From Bactericera cockerelli (taxonomy: Eukaryota > Arthropoda > Insecta > Hemiptera > Triozidae): a DNA stretch of 64,000 bases. The position numbers and the translations under genes are program-made. Each line of letters opens with the position of its first letter. Position 1 is the first letter of the stretch. Location: NCBI GenBank assembly GCA_024516035.1, contig CM044958.1:47631295-47695294 (forward strand), written 5' to 3'. Below the pieces are notes generated by a model that saw nothing but the letters and a program-made list of their open reading frames with translations, was not told the DNA's origin and did not search any database. Positions 53,608 to 63,760 of this stretch are shown here, one piece after another.

Positions 53608-54595
53608 AACTGAGTAGACCAGGGTTAACAAGGAGTCCACAAAATATTAAACCTTTTAATTTAAATTCGAGTTTAAAAAAAATACGGGGCTCAAAAAATA
53701 ATTAATTAATTAACGTTTCACTATTTTTTGTGTGTGGAGAATAGAATATAGAGTTGTGTGGAGAGATAGGGGTAAAAATCTTTAAAAGACACTTATATAA
53801 GTAGTGTTTTACACCCACTTAAAAACCCATCTCCCCGTTTTAGAGACAACATACCCGGAACCGTTTGTTGAACATTTCTTCAGGCATGATGTTCACTATA
53901 CCTCTGTAAATTGTGTTTAAGTGCATTTTAAACTTCATAAGGTCTTTTAAAATATGGGAAGGTAAGAAATGACTCATTCTTGTGATCATCTGATAATAAT
54001 TTTGCCTTAAATTTATCCTTTTGAGTATGAATGACAGATATGAACTAAATGATTTAAATCAATCCATTTAATTTATTATAAACAAAAACCGATTTCGGGA
54101 TCTTGAAGAGCCCAAAAAATTGACCAAATCAAGCCCAATACATAATCAATCATTTTGTGATTTCAATATAAATTTTAATTCGCTTATGTGCTTAGAACGG
54201 CAATATATTTTCTATATAAAAAAACGATTTTATGAACTTCTGAGAATATTTTTTTTTTTCAGTGGGTGACTTGAAGATTTTGCTGAAAAGTATCATTCTT
54301 TTTAAGGAAAACATTCTAGTGATGTAAAACTTCGCGGTAAAATCATCCATTAAAACCAGCTAAGTGTCGCATTCTAAAACAGGATTAAAGTTGAGATAAG
54401 CCAGACCTCTTTAACTCGAAATATGGTGTGCTGTGATTGGTTGAAACTCCGACTTGAGGGCGTGTCTGGCTTATCTTATCTTTAATACTGTTTCATAATA
54501 TGGTCCTAAAATGAATAAATTCGTGCTTTTCGTTGTGAAGAAATACTTGATTTTTTTTTCATCATTCAATTTGCTATCATATTTGTGTTTATCAC
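53608..54595. other. Intergenic DNA with a diverged repeat
   Basis: Contains the inverted relative of 50340-50740 (54060-54370). Otherwise no gene seen. Confidence 0.4.
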
Positions 54596-54716
54596 TTTCG
54601 TGATATCACAACTACTCAAGCTCGCTTTACTAAATCTACGCTGAAACCGGGACTTGAACCACCGACCTCCTGGTTACAAGTCCGTCGCCTTATCGATCAA
54701 GCTACTGAGGTCGGTT
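54596..54716 (-). repeat. SINE-D copy
   Basis: Minus-strand head CCGACCTCAGTAGCTTGATC and B box GGTTCAAGTCCCGG; tail GTGATATCACGAAAG. Confidence 0.75.
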
Positions 54717-54873
54717 TCATTATTCAATATTTTAAGCAGGGACGAAATTATTTCTGGTGATCATAACTTTATTGCACCCTGTTAATAATGGTATCGGTCG
54801 TGTATTCGTTAGCGGTGCCAAGTTCGTAAAATACATATTTTTTAATTAATTTGAAAGATTTTATGAGTATATT

Positions 54874-55500
54874 TTATTTAAAATTTTCTAAAATGTTACA
54901 AATAAAATATCTCTTCCATTTTGGAACAGCTTGGCAAGGTCCCCATGACGCATGCTGCATTGCCTGGATGGCGATGGATATTCTTTGATCCAGAAAGGCC
55001 CTGCTTCTCTTGTCTCCGGTCCCTGATGTGAGGCGGTCACCCAGATCTTTTGTGAATTTTTTCGCTGCCTCACACCAGGGCCCCATTGATTCGACAGCAA
55101 ATGGAATAAAATGATAATCCTCCATTATACTTCTATATTTTGCAATTTTCTTTGTGGCAGCCGTTTCTGCTATATTACCAGCGCCTTTCTTTGAAACATC
55201 TTCATACGAAGGAGCCAAAGTATCTGCACATGTAGAATCCCATACCAAACACTTTCCTGACTACCATGGTATCAAAGACATGCCGTCTGGGCGCCGACCA
55301 TCTTCTCGAGACAATCCTGTAGGCTCTAGAATAGCAGGAATCTTTGCAGATGTGAGTGCACGCCTTATAGTATCATTCAGGCTGGATTGGCGTCCAGCAC
55401 TCTTAGCACAAGAAAGTCCGTGTCTTCCATTCTCACTTACTTTCTCACCACACACGCAACGATGAGGAGCACAAATAGTTCGTAAAATAGAATTTAACAT
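54874..55500 (-). pseudogene. LINE C-terminal fragment, nuclease-like (type II)
   Basis: Reads [11 protein letters not shown] and [13 protein letters not shown] (zinc-binding-like cluster), [28 protein letters not shown], and after a single in-frame TAG at 55261-55263 continues CLVWDSTCADTLAPSY, FIPFAVESMGPW and a C-terminal RLTSGT-DKRSRAFLDQRIS region. RPDG...VWD-x-T resembles a PD-(D/E)xK nuclease signature. Apart from the stop the frame is intact over 209 codons. RT and everything before are missing. Same family as 12401-13445. Confidence 0.7.
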
Positions 55501-56436
55501 GTCATATACAGGAAACCGACCTCAGTTTAGTGAATAATTTGGTGGACTTGTAACCTGAAGGTCACTGCAAGCCTAAACTTTAAAACACAAGAGTCTCTAG
55601 TGTCTCTTAAGTCCGAATAATGAAACAGGATTAGATAATCCTAGTGGACACTTTCCCTAAACTTTCACCTTGACAACAACTGCAGAAGTCATATCTAAGC
55701 CGGGCTTTTTAGCTGTACAGGGTGGACCAAAAAAACGTTTACACCCGTTAATGGTAGATTACTGACGACATTTCTAGGACGGATCTGCAATCCGTTTTTT
55801 CGGATTCGCCTTTATAACTGCACAAAGTGATTTTTTGCAACTTTCTGAAAAAGTCCGACTTTGGCTTATTCTTCAGGTCAGAACTTTTTTCCTGTTTAAG
55901 ATGAGTTGATTTTGAACTTTTCTGCAGAAAGCCAACAAAATTTCGATGTTTCTAGCTACACTACTTTGTTTTTTACGGTTTGGTTTGGCATCTTTTTTGA
56001 CACCTGAATAGAAAAAAAATTCTCATGTAAATTTTTTACACTTTGAAACACTCAAGATTTGCCCGAGCAAATTTTGGCACAGACATGGGCAAGTTTGATA
56101 AAAGTTGGCGGCCAACCCAAGGATGCTAAAAAATAATTTTACGATTTTTTTTCACGTGATCTACTGGGAAAACGAACCAGATAAGTCTCAAAAAATGATG
56201 TTCAAAATCTTAAAAGTGTTGACCGTGTAGGGTCGTCTTGTACTCAAAGAGTAATTAGCTATTTATGTCTGATAATTATTTTCCTTGGAATTAATTAAAG
56301 GCCAGTGAAATGAATGATTGTTTGTTTCTCGATGATAGTTTTCAAGCATATTTTTCTGCATTCTGTGAAATATTATCTTTTAACTTCTTGAGTTTTTAAG
56401 TACAAGTTACATAATTATTATTATTCGGATGCTGAA

Positions 56437-56679
56437 ATGGCAGACATGCATTTAGCATATGGAGCTGCCAACAGGAACATTTGGAATCACGTAAAAAACA
56501 TAGTTTACGAAATACCAGTGGAGACGCAAGAGTAGCAGAATCTGGTAGCAAGAATCCTGTTGGCATTCGATGACCTGACAGAAAAACCTGGAATCTTCCG
56601 CAACATTCAACGGAACATGATGAAGAGGTTTAACTTATGCATCCAGGAAGGTGGACGCCACTTCCAACAGCTCCTCTGA
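56437..56679 (+). pseudogene. Transposase C-terminal relic (80 codons, one stop)
   Basis: In one frame: NIWNHVKNIVYEIPVETQE, an in-frame TAG, QNLVARILLAFDDLTEKPG, RNMMKRFNLCIQEGGRHFQ and a natural TGA end at 56677-56679. The W-x-HVK-x-IVYE-x-PV and CI-x-x-GG-x-HF motifs are those of Tc1/mariner-type transposase C-termini in insects. The catalytic core is lost. Confidence 0.75.
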
Positions 56680-56689
56680 GAGAATTGAG

Positions 56690-56692
56690 AAG

Positions 56693-56775
<83 letters not shown>
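56690..56775 (+). repeat. (GA)n microsatellite
   Basis: Same tract as 6930-7085 in the sister element, shorter here. Confidence 0.95.
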
Positions 56776-56776
<1 letters not shown>

Positions 56777-58771
56777 AGAGCGAAAGAGAGAGAGAGAGGC
56801 AAGAATGAGGATGTGAGAAATATTAGCTCGTAGGTAAGAAGGCTTGGTTCACAATAAGTGCTTACTAATCAAAACACAGTGGCATCACAATGCCAAAAAC
56901 AGCAGATTACGGACAAATTTACTATCTCTGCAAAGCTATTAATAACTCCACTGTACAGTTCTTAGGTAGAACTAAGGTACTAAAGTCACCATTGGTTTCA
57001 AAAATTTGTGTGAGGTGAATCCATACTTCCATAGTGTGTACCTACTATGGCTAAATAAAAAATGGCAACAGTCTTTTTTATTTTGTAGTCATGAATTTTT
57101 TGCTGGCTCTGGCGTTCGGACCGGGTGGACTAGCTTACCACTGAGCTAATCGTGCGCGTCTAATCGTTTCTCATTGAACATACTAACACAAAATGATTTT
57201 TTAATTTATTTTTTTTTCACTTTACTAGTTTAATAGTTTATTTTCTTTATAAAGAAACATTTATACAAAGGTACTTCTCCTAAGCTTTGAATAGCTTCTA
57301 AGAGCTCTTCAACTTTTTTTTTGTTTATATCATTTTGTTTTTGTTTATACCTTTTTGTTTATATCAAAATAGTATAAAACATAATAAAGACTGCAAAAGT
57401 TTATTAATTTTACAAAATATAATCTTGTTTTTTTCAAGAGTTGGCAATATTTAATTAGTATTGTTTATGTTAGAAGAACCTACCTACATATTTACCTGGA
57501 TTTATTTCATAAACTCTATTTTCGTTTGGAAAATTCGCTAGTTTTTTTTTTTTTTTTTTTTTCTCTCGTAGGGAAGCATAATAAAAACCATCCTTACATT
57601 ATCAAGGCAGTCTCTCAGGGGCTTACATGAATAATAATTATGTGTATTGTGATACCAATAGTATCTGATAGAACTCAATTTACAGATGGTATTACTCCCA
57701 AAAAAACCATAAGTTGTTGGTGTTACAACAGGTCAGATACAGGTATGAATAAAATATTCAACCAGATTTTTTTGATAATTAAAATAATATTGACCTTCGA
57801 GAATTGAACCTCGGTCATGCGACTAACACTCTTAGCACTACCACATCTAGCTAACACCACTGACAATCTGAGAGGCACGAAATTTATCATTTGAATTTTC
57901 TTAAACTGGCTGTTGAAGGAATGTGAGACCGTGGTATTCAAAAAAAAGCAATGTAAACAAATTTTGTAAACAACACAAGACGCCCTTACACAGTCTACAA
58001 CTAGAAAACTCTTAGGATTTTTGAAGAGTTTTTGGCAAACATCTAATAATTTTTCCCAGAAGATCACGTGATAAAAAATCGTAAAATTATTTTTTAGCAT
58101 CCTCGGGGCGGCCGCCAACTTTTATCAAACTTGCCCATGTCTGTGCCAAAATTTGCTCGGACAAATGTCGAGTGTTTTATTTAGTAAAAAAGTTTTTTTG
58201 CGTGTTTTTTTTCTGTTCAGGTGTCAAAAAAGATGCCAAACCAAACCGTAAAAAACAAAGTAGTGTAGCTAGAAACATCGAAATTTTGTTGGCTTTCTGC
58301 AGAAATGTTCAAAATCAACTCATCTTCAACAGGAAAAAAGTTCTGACCTGAAGAATAAGCCAAAGTCGGACTTTTTCGGAAAGTTGCAAAAAATCACTTT
58401 GTGCAGTTACGAAAGCGAATCCGAAAAAACGGATTGCAGATCCGGCCTGGAAATGTCGTCAGTAATGTACCATTAACGGGTGTAAACGTTTTTTTGGTCC
58501 ACCCTGTATATTACCACTGTGGCGTCACGGAACTGTAGCCAGCCTTCTTGATGAAAAATCTTGATTTAAAATTTTCCCTATTTAATTTCAAACAATTCTC
58601 AAAATACCAATCTACTCCGCAGAGGTATAACAAAAACGTCTTATTAATTTATACGCTAATCATACCATTGTGATAAAACAATATAGCTTTATAATTTTTA
58701 GTTGTGGCGCAGTATTGTTAATTTTCTTTTCTTGTGAGGCATATATTGTGTCGATCGTTTTACAAAATGTA

Positions 58772-59190
58772 CCGACCTCAGTAGTTTGATTGATAAGGCG
58801 ATGGACTTGTAATCTGGAGGTCGGTGGTTCAAGTCCCAAGTAAGAAAAAATTTAGTAAAGTTAAGTTAAAAAAGGTATCATATTTGTGTTAATCACAATC
58901 GTGATATCACAACTACTGAAACTATCTTCACTAAATTTATGCACCGACCTCAGTAGCTTGATTGATAAGGCGGCGGACTTGTAATCTGGAGATCGGTGGT
59001 TGAAGTTCCAAGTTAAGCAAACATTTAGTAAAGCGAGTTTGAGTAGTTGTAATATCACGATTGTGATTAACACAGATATGATGTACTTTTTTCAAATCAA
59101 CTTTACTAAGTCTATGCTTAACTTAAGACTTGAACCACCGACCTCCAGATTACAAGTCCGCCTCCAGATCACAAGCTATTGAGGTCGATG
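58772..59190. repeat. Cluster of three SINE-D copies in alternating orientation
   Basis: Plus-strand heads at 58772 and 58941 (CCGACCTCAGTAGTTTGATT and CCGACCTCAGTAGCTTGATT) and an inverted one ending near 59190. The tails with ATCACGATTGTGATTAACAC form inverted pairs between copies. Confidence 0.75.
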
Positions 59191-59313
59191 ATGTGTGTAC
59201 TTTTTAAATCAACGTCAACGGTTTTTGTTCAGTATCTAGTTTGTTCATTATCTAAAATCGTTCTCTCTTTGCTATCTCCCTTGCCATTAATGGGTGATAG
59301 CAAAGAATTAATT

Positions 59314-59490
59314 GGGCAGCGTCGATGATGCATTGAATGCACTGGTTCTCGTAGGATAACCGAAGTTGGGCAACGTCCAGCGAGGTGAAGACTGGCATTC
59401 CGGCCCAACACAGGCTGGGTGAGGTTAATGTAGAGGGTAACACCCCAGTCGTGATATGACCGTGCAGTTGAAAGCGACGTTAAGCCCAGA
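59314..59490 (+). repeat. 5S-headed SINE, internal deletion
   Basis: 5S part GCATTGAATGCACTGGTTC and CCGAAGTTGGGCAACGTCC is joined directly to GGCATTCCGGCCCAACACAG and the shared body with GTGATATGACCGTGC. Confidence 0.75.
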
Positions 59491-59550
59491 TTATAAAATA
59501 CTTCGGATTTCTAATATGAGAAATTTCTCGGAAGCACTAAAGAATCTGAA

Positions 59551-59820
59551 GCCAGCGTCGATGGCATGTTGAATACACCGGTTCCCTTCAGAACACCGAA
59601 GTTAAGCGACATCCAGCGAGGTTATGACTTGGAAGGGTGACCATTCAAATTCTAATTCTCGTGACGCTGGCTTTTCCCGGCCCCACTCAGGCTGCGTGAG
59701 GTCAATGTGAGTAGCAGGTTTGTGAGTTTCCTGCGAATGGAGGGTAAAACCCCCGTCGTGATATGACCATGGCAATTGAAAGCGACGTTAAACCCCAATT
59801 AAAAAAAAAAAAAAAAAAAA
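59551..59820 (+). repeat. 5S-headed SINE with poly(A) and target duplication
   Basis: Complete: 5S head (GTTGAATACACCGGTTCCC, CCGAAGTTAAGCGACATCC, CTTGGAAGGGTGACC), then the shared body (CGGCCCCACTCAGGCTG, CGAATGGAGGGTAAAACCCC), then poly(A). The flanking direct repeat AAAGAATCTGAA (59539-59550, 59821-59832) shows insertion by a LINE-type mechanism. Confidence 0.88.
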
Positions 59821-59981
59821 AAAGAATCTGAAGATGGGGCGCGAATGTCAATATTTGAAAGTTGTTAAACATTGAAAAATAAATAAATAAAAATAATTCT
59901 CTGAGGATGAACAGTAAAAAAAAAATCGGATTTCATAATAATTCTCTGGCTAAAGTTTCTGTGTTACTCTCTTTGTTTCAG

Positions 59982-60053
59982 ATTGGAGTCAACCGTTGAC
60001 TCTCCCCATGTGGAAGTTTTATCAAGCCAGATAAAATTGACACACCGAAAGTC
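59982..60053 (+). CDS. Candidate host exon, 72 nt
   Basis: A good acceptor (TTACTCTCTTTGTTTCAG) and a GTAAGT donor enclose 72 nt with only one open frame: LESTVDSPHVEVLSSQIKLT then HRK, entering with one base and leaving with two. The surrounding DNA is repeats, so this may be an internal exon of a gene extending beyond the window or a downstream exon of the coiled-coil gene through exons not found. The entry phase would accept the 3' end of coiled-coil exon 8 (38017), but no link is shown. Confidence 0.4.
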
Positions 60054-60094
60054 GTAAGTGATTTTCTTTTTAATTTACTAGAAAGTAAGTCTTA

Positions 60095-60475
60095 CAGCCA
60101 TATTTATGAACAGAAAACGCCGTCTAAGCAATGTCTTAAGCATGATTTCCTTTAATAAACTGTTGGCGTAATGGGACTCCTTGTCTCGAGCCGACAGTCT
60201 AAATAAAGAACTACTATACTATACTATACTTTTTTTAAGGTGTACTGTGTATTTATCTTTTTTTTATTTTATTATTTATCAGAATACATTTACTAACAGT
60301 AATACACATCTTCCATAGTAGCACAAACTGGAAGTGTGCCGAGCACACTAACCGCATTCCCGCGCTGTATTGCAATGGACAGTCTACACTATACTATACT
60401 TTACTATGATATTATTGGGAAATGCTTTGCTTGAGATATAGCTCAGGCAAAATTCACTGTTCATAAATACGGCTG
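60095..60475. mobile_element. Harbinger-like inverted-repeat element
   Basis: Ends CAGCCATATTTATGAACAG and CTGTTCATAAATACGGCTG with a TTA target duplication (60092-60094, 60476-60478), as in PIF/Harbinger MITEs. It carries the short LINE 3' end at 60163-60232. Confidence 0.7.
60163..60232 (+). repeat. Short LINE 3'-end fragment
   Basis: TTGGCGTAATGGGACTCC, GCCGACAGTCTAAATAAAG and an (ACTAT)n tail; relative at 890-957. Confidence 0.6.
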
Positions 60476-60486
60476 TTAGTCTAGAA

Positions 60487-60770
60487 GCTCATGCTAGCTG
60501 GTAGCCCGAAGGTACGCGCTTACCATGCGGAAGGTCTAGGGTTTGAACACAGGAGACGAGCGAAAAAATGGTTGATAACAGTCGTTTGTAAGGGATACTA
60601 CTTTCCGGTGCGCTCGTGTTGGTCCAGCAACTACAAGGGAAGTATTTTGTCACTTCTCGCCTATCAGAGAGCAGGCATACTACGGGATGGGCAGGCTACA
60701 ACATAGACCACAAGCGTCTACAGTAGCTTCTGTTTCTACAATGTAAAAGAGGCCGCGAAAAACTCATCTT
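60487..60770 (+). repeat. SINE-C copy
   Basis: Head GCTGGTAGCCCGAAGG with B box GGGTTTGAACACAGG, body with TTGTCACTTCTCGCCTATC and CTACGGGATGGGCAGGC, then an A-rich tail. Confidence 0.75.
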
Positions 60771-60890
60771 GAAAAAAAAAAAAAAAAACTGGATTTAAGT
60801 TATCACTAATGACAGAAGTTCCATGGAGCTCTGTGATTTTTTTATTTTATTTTTTTACAACATAGAGATGTTTTTTTTTCTTTATACTTA

Positions 60891-61152
60891 AGATGAGTGT
60901 TTCACAGTCACTGGAGACACTTGCGGTCTGTATTGTAGCTTGCCTATCCCGTAGTATGCCTCCCCTTTGATGGGCGAAAAGTGACGCAATACTTCCCTTG
61001 TAGGTGCTGGGTCAACACGAGTGCACCGGAAGGTATCCCTTACAAACAACTGTGCCCAAATAGAATACAATTTTTTTGTTGGCTTGGGGGGATCGAACCT
61101 GGCACCTTCCGCATGGCAAGCGAGTGCATAACCACTGAGCTAATGGCGCTCT
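60891..61152 (-). repeat. SINE-C copy, inverted
   Basis: Inverted full-length copy facing the one at 60487; head at GGATCGAACCTGGCACC on the plus strand. Confidence 0.75.
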
Positions 61153-61251
61153 CGGATGAATGAAACTTCTTGCCAACTCTTAGCTAGTAGCTAGCATGAG
61201 TATCTCGACCCGGTCATACGTGTCTCAATTGTCTCATCTTATAAGTATATC

Positions 61252-62425
61252 TGTTGCAGGCCAAACTGTTTTTTAGGATAAACTAGTATATCCTAGGACA
61301 AACTAGTTTGTCCTGAGGGCGTCCGGATAAACTAGTTTATCCTAGGCCAAACTAGTTTATCCTAACGCACTTAGGATTAACTAGATTTTCCGGATTAAAA
61401 TGTTTATATTTCAGTCCAAACTAGTTCGTCCTAGGACAAACTAGTTTATCCTAGGCACAACTGATTTTACAGTAAATTTCATGATGCTGACAAAGGAACC
61501 TGTCTCAACTAGTCTGGCACACCGCACGTGTGTTCTCGATGAACATCTATTCAGTTACAATTTGTTTTTCGTGAGTCTTGTGCCCGCATCGACAAGTCTT
61601 TCTTTTCCTTTTTATACCTATTTATAATAATAATTTGTTCTTTAAATTTGTGTAATTCCCTATTTCACGTTTTCTTTTAACCACCTTCCTATTCAAAGTG
61701 TTATGGATCAAAAGGAGTAGAGACAGATATTTTTGGAAGAAGTTTTGAGATTAGAAGATTCTAAGAAAGAGACACATTACAATGTACTTACAAAGGAAAA
61801 TTACTCAAAGCTCATTTTAGAAGTGGAGGAGGCTGAGAGTGTAGAGAAAAGAACCCCAAAACAACAAAGAATTTGGCGTGCTCAGCATCGGAAACGTCAA
61901 GAAACTAGTTTCACGATCCGAAGGAGCTGTTAAACACTATCTTACTGTGGATGAGTGTATGATGTCATCGATGCTGCACATGTAGCAGTAGGACACGGTG
62001 GAAAAGACAGACTTATTGGCAGAAAAGTCTATGAGAAAAATTTCTAACCCGCTGGGGATCGAACCCAGGTCAACACTTACTTATATTTTGCATTTACCTT
62101 TATTTTTATTCATTTTCTTCTTTTATTATATGAAAATCAGATAAATAAAATAATACTTACCTATCTTATGCATTTAACTTTATTGTTATCATTTTCTTTT
62201 ATTATTTAAAAATCAGTTGTGCCTAGGATAAACTAGTTTGTCCTAGGACAAACTAGTTTGGACTGAAATATAAGCATTTTAATCCGGAAAATCTAGTTTA
62301 TCCTAAGTGCGTTAGGATAAACTAGTTTGGCCTAGGATAAACTAGTTTATCCGAATGCCCTTAGGATGAACTAGTTTGTCCTAGGATATACTAGTTTATC
62401 CTGAAAAACAGTTTGGCCTGCAACA
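61252..62425. mobile_element. Ginger-like DNA transposon, defective
   Basis: 1174 bp with 4-bp target duplication TATC (61248-61251, 62426-62429) and ends TGTTGCAGGCC / GGCCTGCAACA. Inverted repeats of about 215 bp are built from repeated ACTAGTTTATCCTAGG-type palindromes. Inside is a fragment of a Ginger/KRBA2-type integrase-like protein. TGTNR ends and 4-bp duplications are typical of Ginger elements. A SINE-A head fragment sits near 62043-62075. Confidence 0.72.
61733..62035 (+). pseudogene. Ginger/KRBA2-like integrase N-terminal fragment
   Basis: Reads HYNVLTKENYSKLILEVEEA, RTPKQQRIWRAQ, then with frame changes HYLTVDE and VYDVIDAAHVAVGHGGKDRL. The last string is the start of the H2C2 zinc finger (H...GHGG-x-DR) that precedes the DDE integrase core in Ginger and KRAB-A-domain-containing-2-like proteins. 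The core is absent. Confidence 0.65.
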
Positions 62426-62460
62426 TATCCATTTATAAAAATAATATCAGCAACTGCCCA

Positions 62461-62556
62461 ATAATAAGACTCTGAGGGTTAGGTGGTAGGAAATGCTTTG
62501 AGCATGAACCTCGCCTGGTGGTTACCTTCCTCTAAAGAGTGTTATTATTATTGATG
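62461..62556 (+). repeat. SINE-B body fragment
   Basis: ATAATAAGACTCTGAGGG to CTCTAAAGAGTG with an (ATT)n tail, no tRNA head. Confidence 0.7.
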
Positions 62557-62954
62557 TATTTCACAGACCTTGTCTGGTTTTGAGATATCATATAACCAAG
62601 AATCATCCTAATCATTCAAGGATATCCTATTATTATTATTCAAAGATTTCACTCATTTATTTGTACGAGTATATACAAATATACATACATAGGTTTTTAA
62701 AACAATTATTTTTATTATTATTATTAATAATAATAAAAATACAACCTCCAAATTGTTACCCTCATCCAATCACCCCCCGTTCCCACCTACCAATACTTTT
62801 CCCGTTACGATTTTTTTTCCTCGTTGACAAGCTTCGTCAAGCTGGCCGCACAAAATTTGGTAGCTCGTCCACTTGTATGTGCTCGTGCTTTCAGAATAGC
62901 TCAAGATTTTTTGACATTTTCATGTCTTTGCTCTGGCACATAACCAAAATTATG

Positions 62955-63095
62955 TGACGAAATTATGTAACGATATTATGTAACGAAATATCGAATTGTA
63001 AAGGGAGAGAAGTCTTCTAATATCGGATATCGATATTATGGTTTCGATATTATCGATATACCTAATATCGATATTTTCGTTTCGATATTGCAACC
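62955..63095. repeat. TATCGATA-rich stretch
   Basis: About eight ATATCGATAT/ATTATGTAACGA-type strings in 140 bp. It may be a degenerate short tandem repeat; a regulatory role is not supported. Confidence 0.4.
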
Positions 63096-63266
63096 CTAAG
63101 AGAAGAGGGAAAGTGTGTGTCATGCGCACAATACGAAATTTGGTCAGTTGGGTTTTGGACCTTGAATAGTAAAGATGAAAATGTCGAAATGGTTGCAGAC
63201 TCGTATGCAAGCGTTTTTTTTAAACAAAAATTTAAAATCGCTTTCAACTGCATGGTCATACCAGTA

Positions 63267-63345
63267 GTCACCGTGGCAGAGTGAGTTAGCGCGCTAGGCA
63301 TTGTACGCATAGTGACTTGGGTTCGATTCCCAGCGGGGCAGGAAT
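63267..63345 (+). repeat. SINE-A head only
   Basis: GTCACCGTGGCAGAGTGAG, GTTAGCGCGCTAGGC and GGGTTCGATTCCCAGCGG, ending in poly(T). Confidence 0.8.
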
Positions 63346-63463
63346 TTTTTTTCAAAGGCTGCCTGAGTGAAATGGCGCGGCCAACTTCCCGCTGGATGCG
63401 TGACAACGAGCTATCGACAGCCTTTGTAAATGAGCCACACTTTCCTCTACTTTACCACCAGTG

Positions 63464-63636
63464 CATTGGTAGTCGAGTGGTAAATCCCCCACCCAATGCA
63501 TGAAATTTCCTGCATTAATTTGCTTTTGTGACCACGTAATAGTAATACTCTGAGGGTGAGGTGGCAGAAAATGCTTTGAGCATTAACCTCGCCTGGTGGT
63601 TAACTTCCACTAAAGAGTGTTACTATTATTATTAAT
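63464..63636 (+). repeat. SINE-B, head deleted internally
   Basis: GGTAGTCGAGTGG runs directly into CCCACCCAATGC, so the anticodon and B-box parts are lost; the body and tail are complete. Confidence 0.75.
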
Positions 63637-63690
63637 GCGATTGGAGAAGATTCGAATGTAAAATAATAATATTATAAATTCGAAAGTACA

Positions 63691-63757
63691 AATAATAATA
63701 AGACTCTGAGAGTTAGATGGTAGAAAATGCTCTGAACATTGACCTCTCCTTTCCTTA
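63691..63757 (+). repeat. SINE-B tail fragment
   Basis: AATAATAATAAGACTCTGAG to GAACATTGACCTCTCC. Confidence 0.6.
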
Positions 63758-63760
63758 TTT

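Larger units (their letters stand above)
55718..58506. mobile_element. Tc1/mariner-like long-inverted-repeat element, copy 2
   Basis: 2789 bp flanked by TA (55716-55717, 58507-58508), with the same ~450-bp inverted ends, internal GA tract, SINE-C fragment (57062-57165) and tRNA-like head (57788-57868) as 5993-8489. The nested repeats shared by both copies were already inside the parent before it moved. It keeps a longer transposase remnant than copy 1. Confidence 0.88.

Noticed and set aside
62955..63095. TATCGATA cluster as a promoter element array
   Set aside because: Resembles the insect DRE core, but there is no adjacent gene and the stretch looks like degenerate simple repeat.
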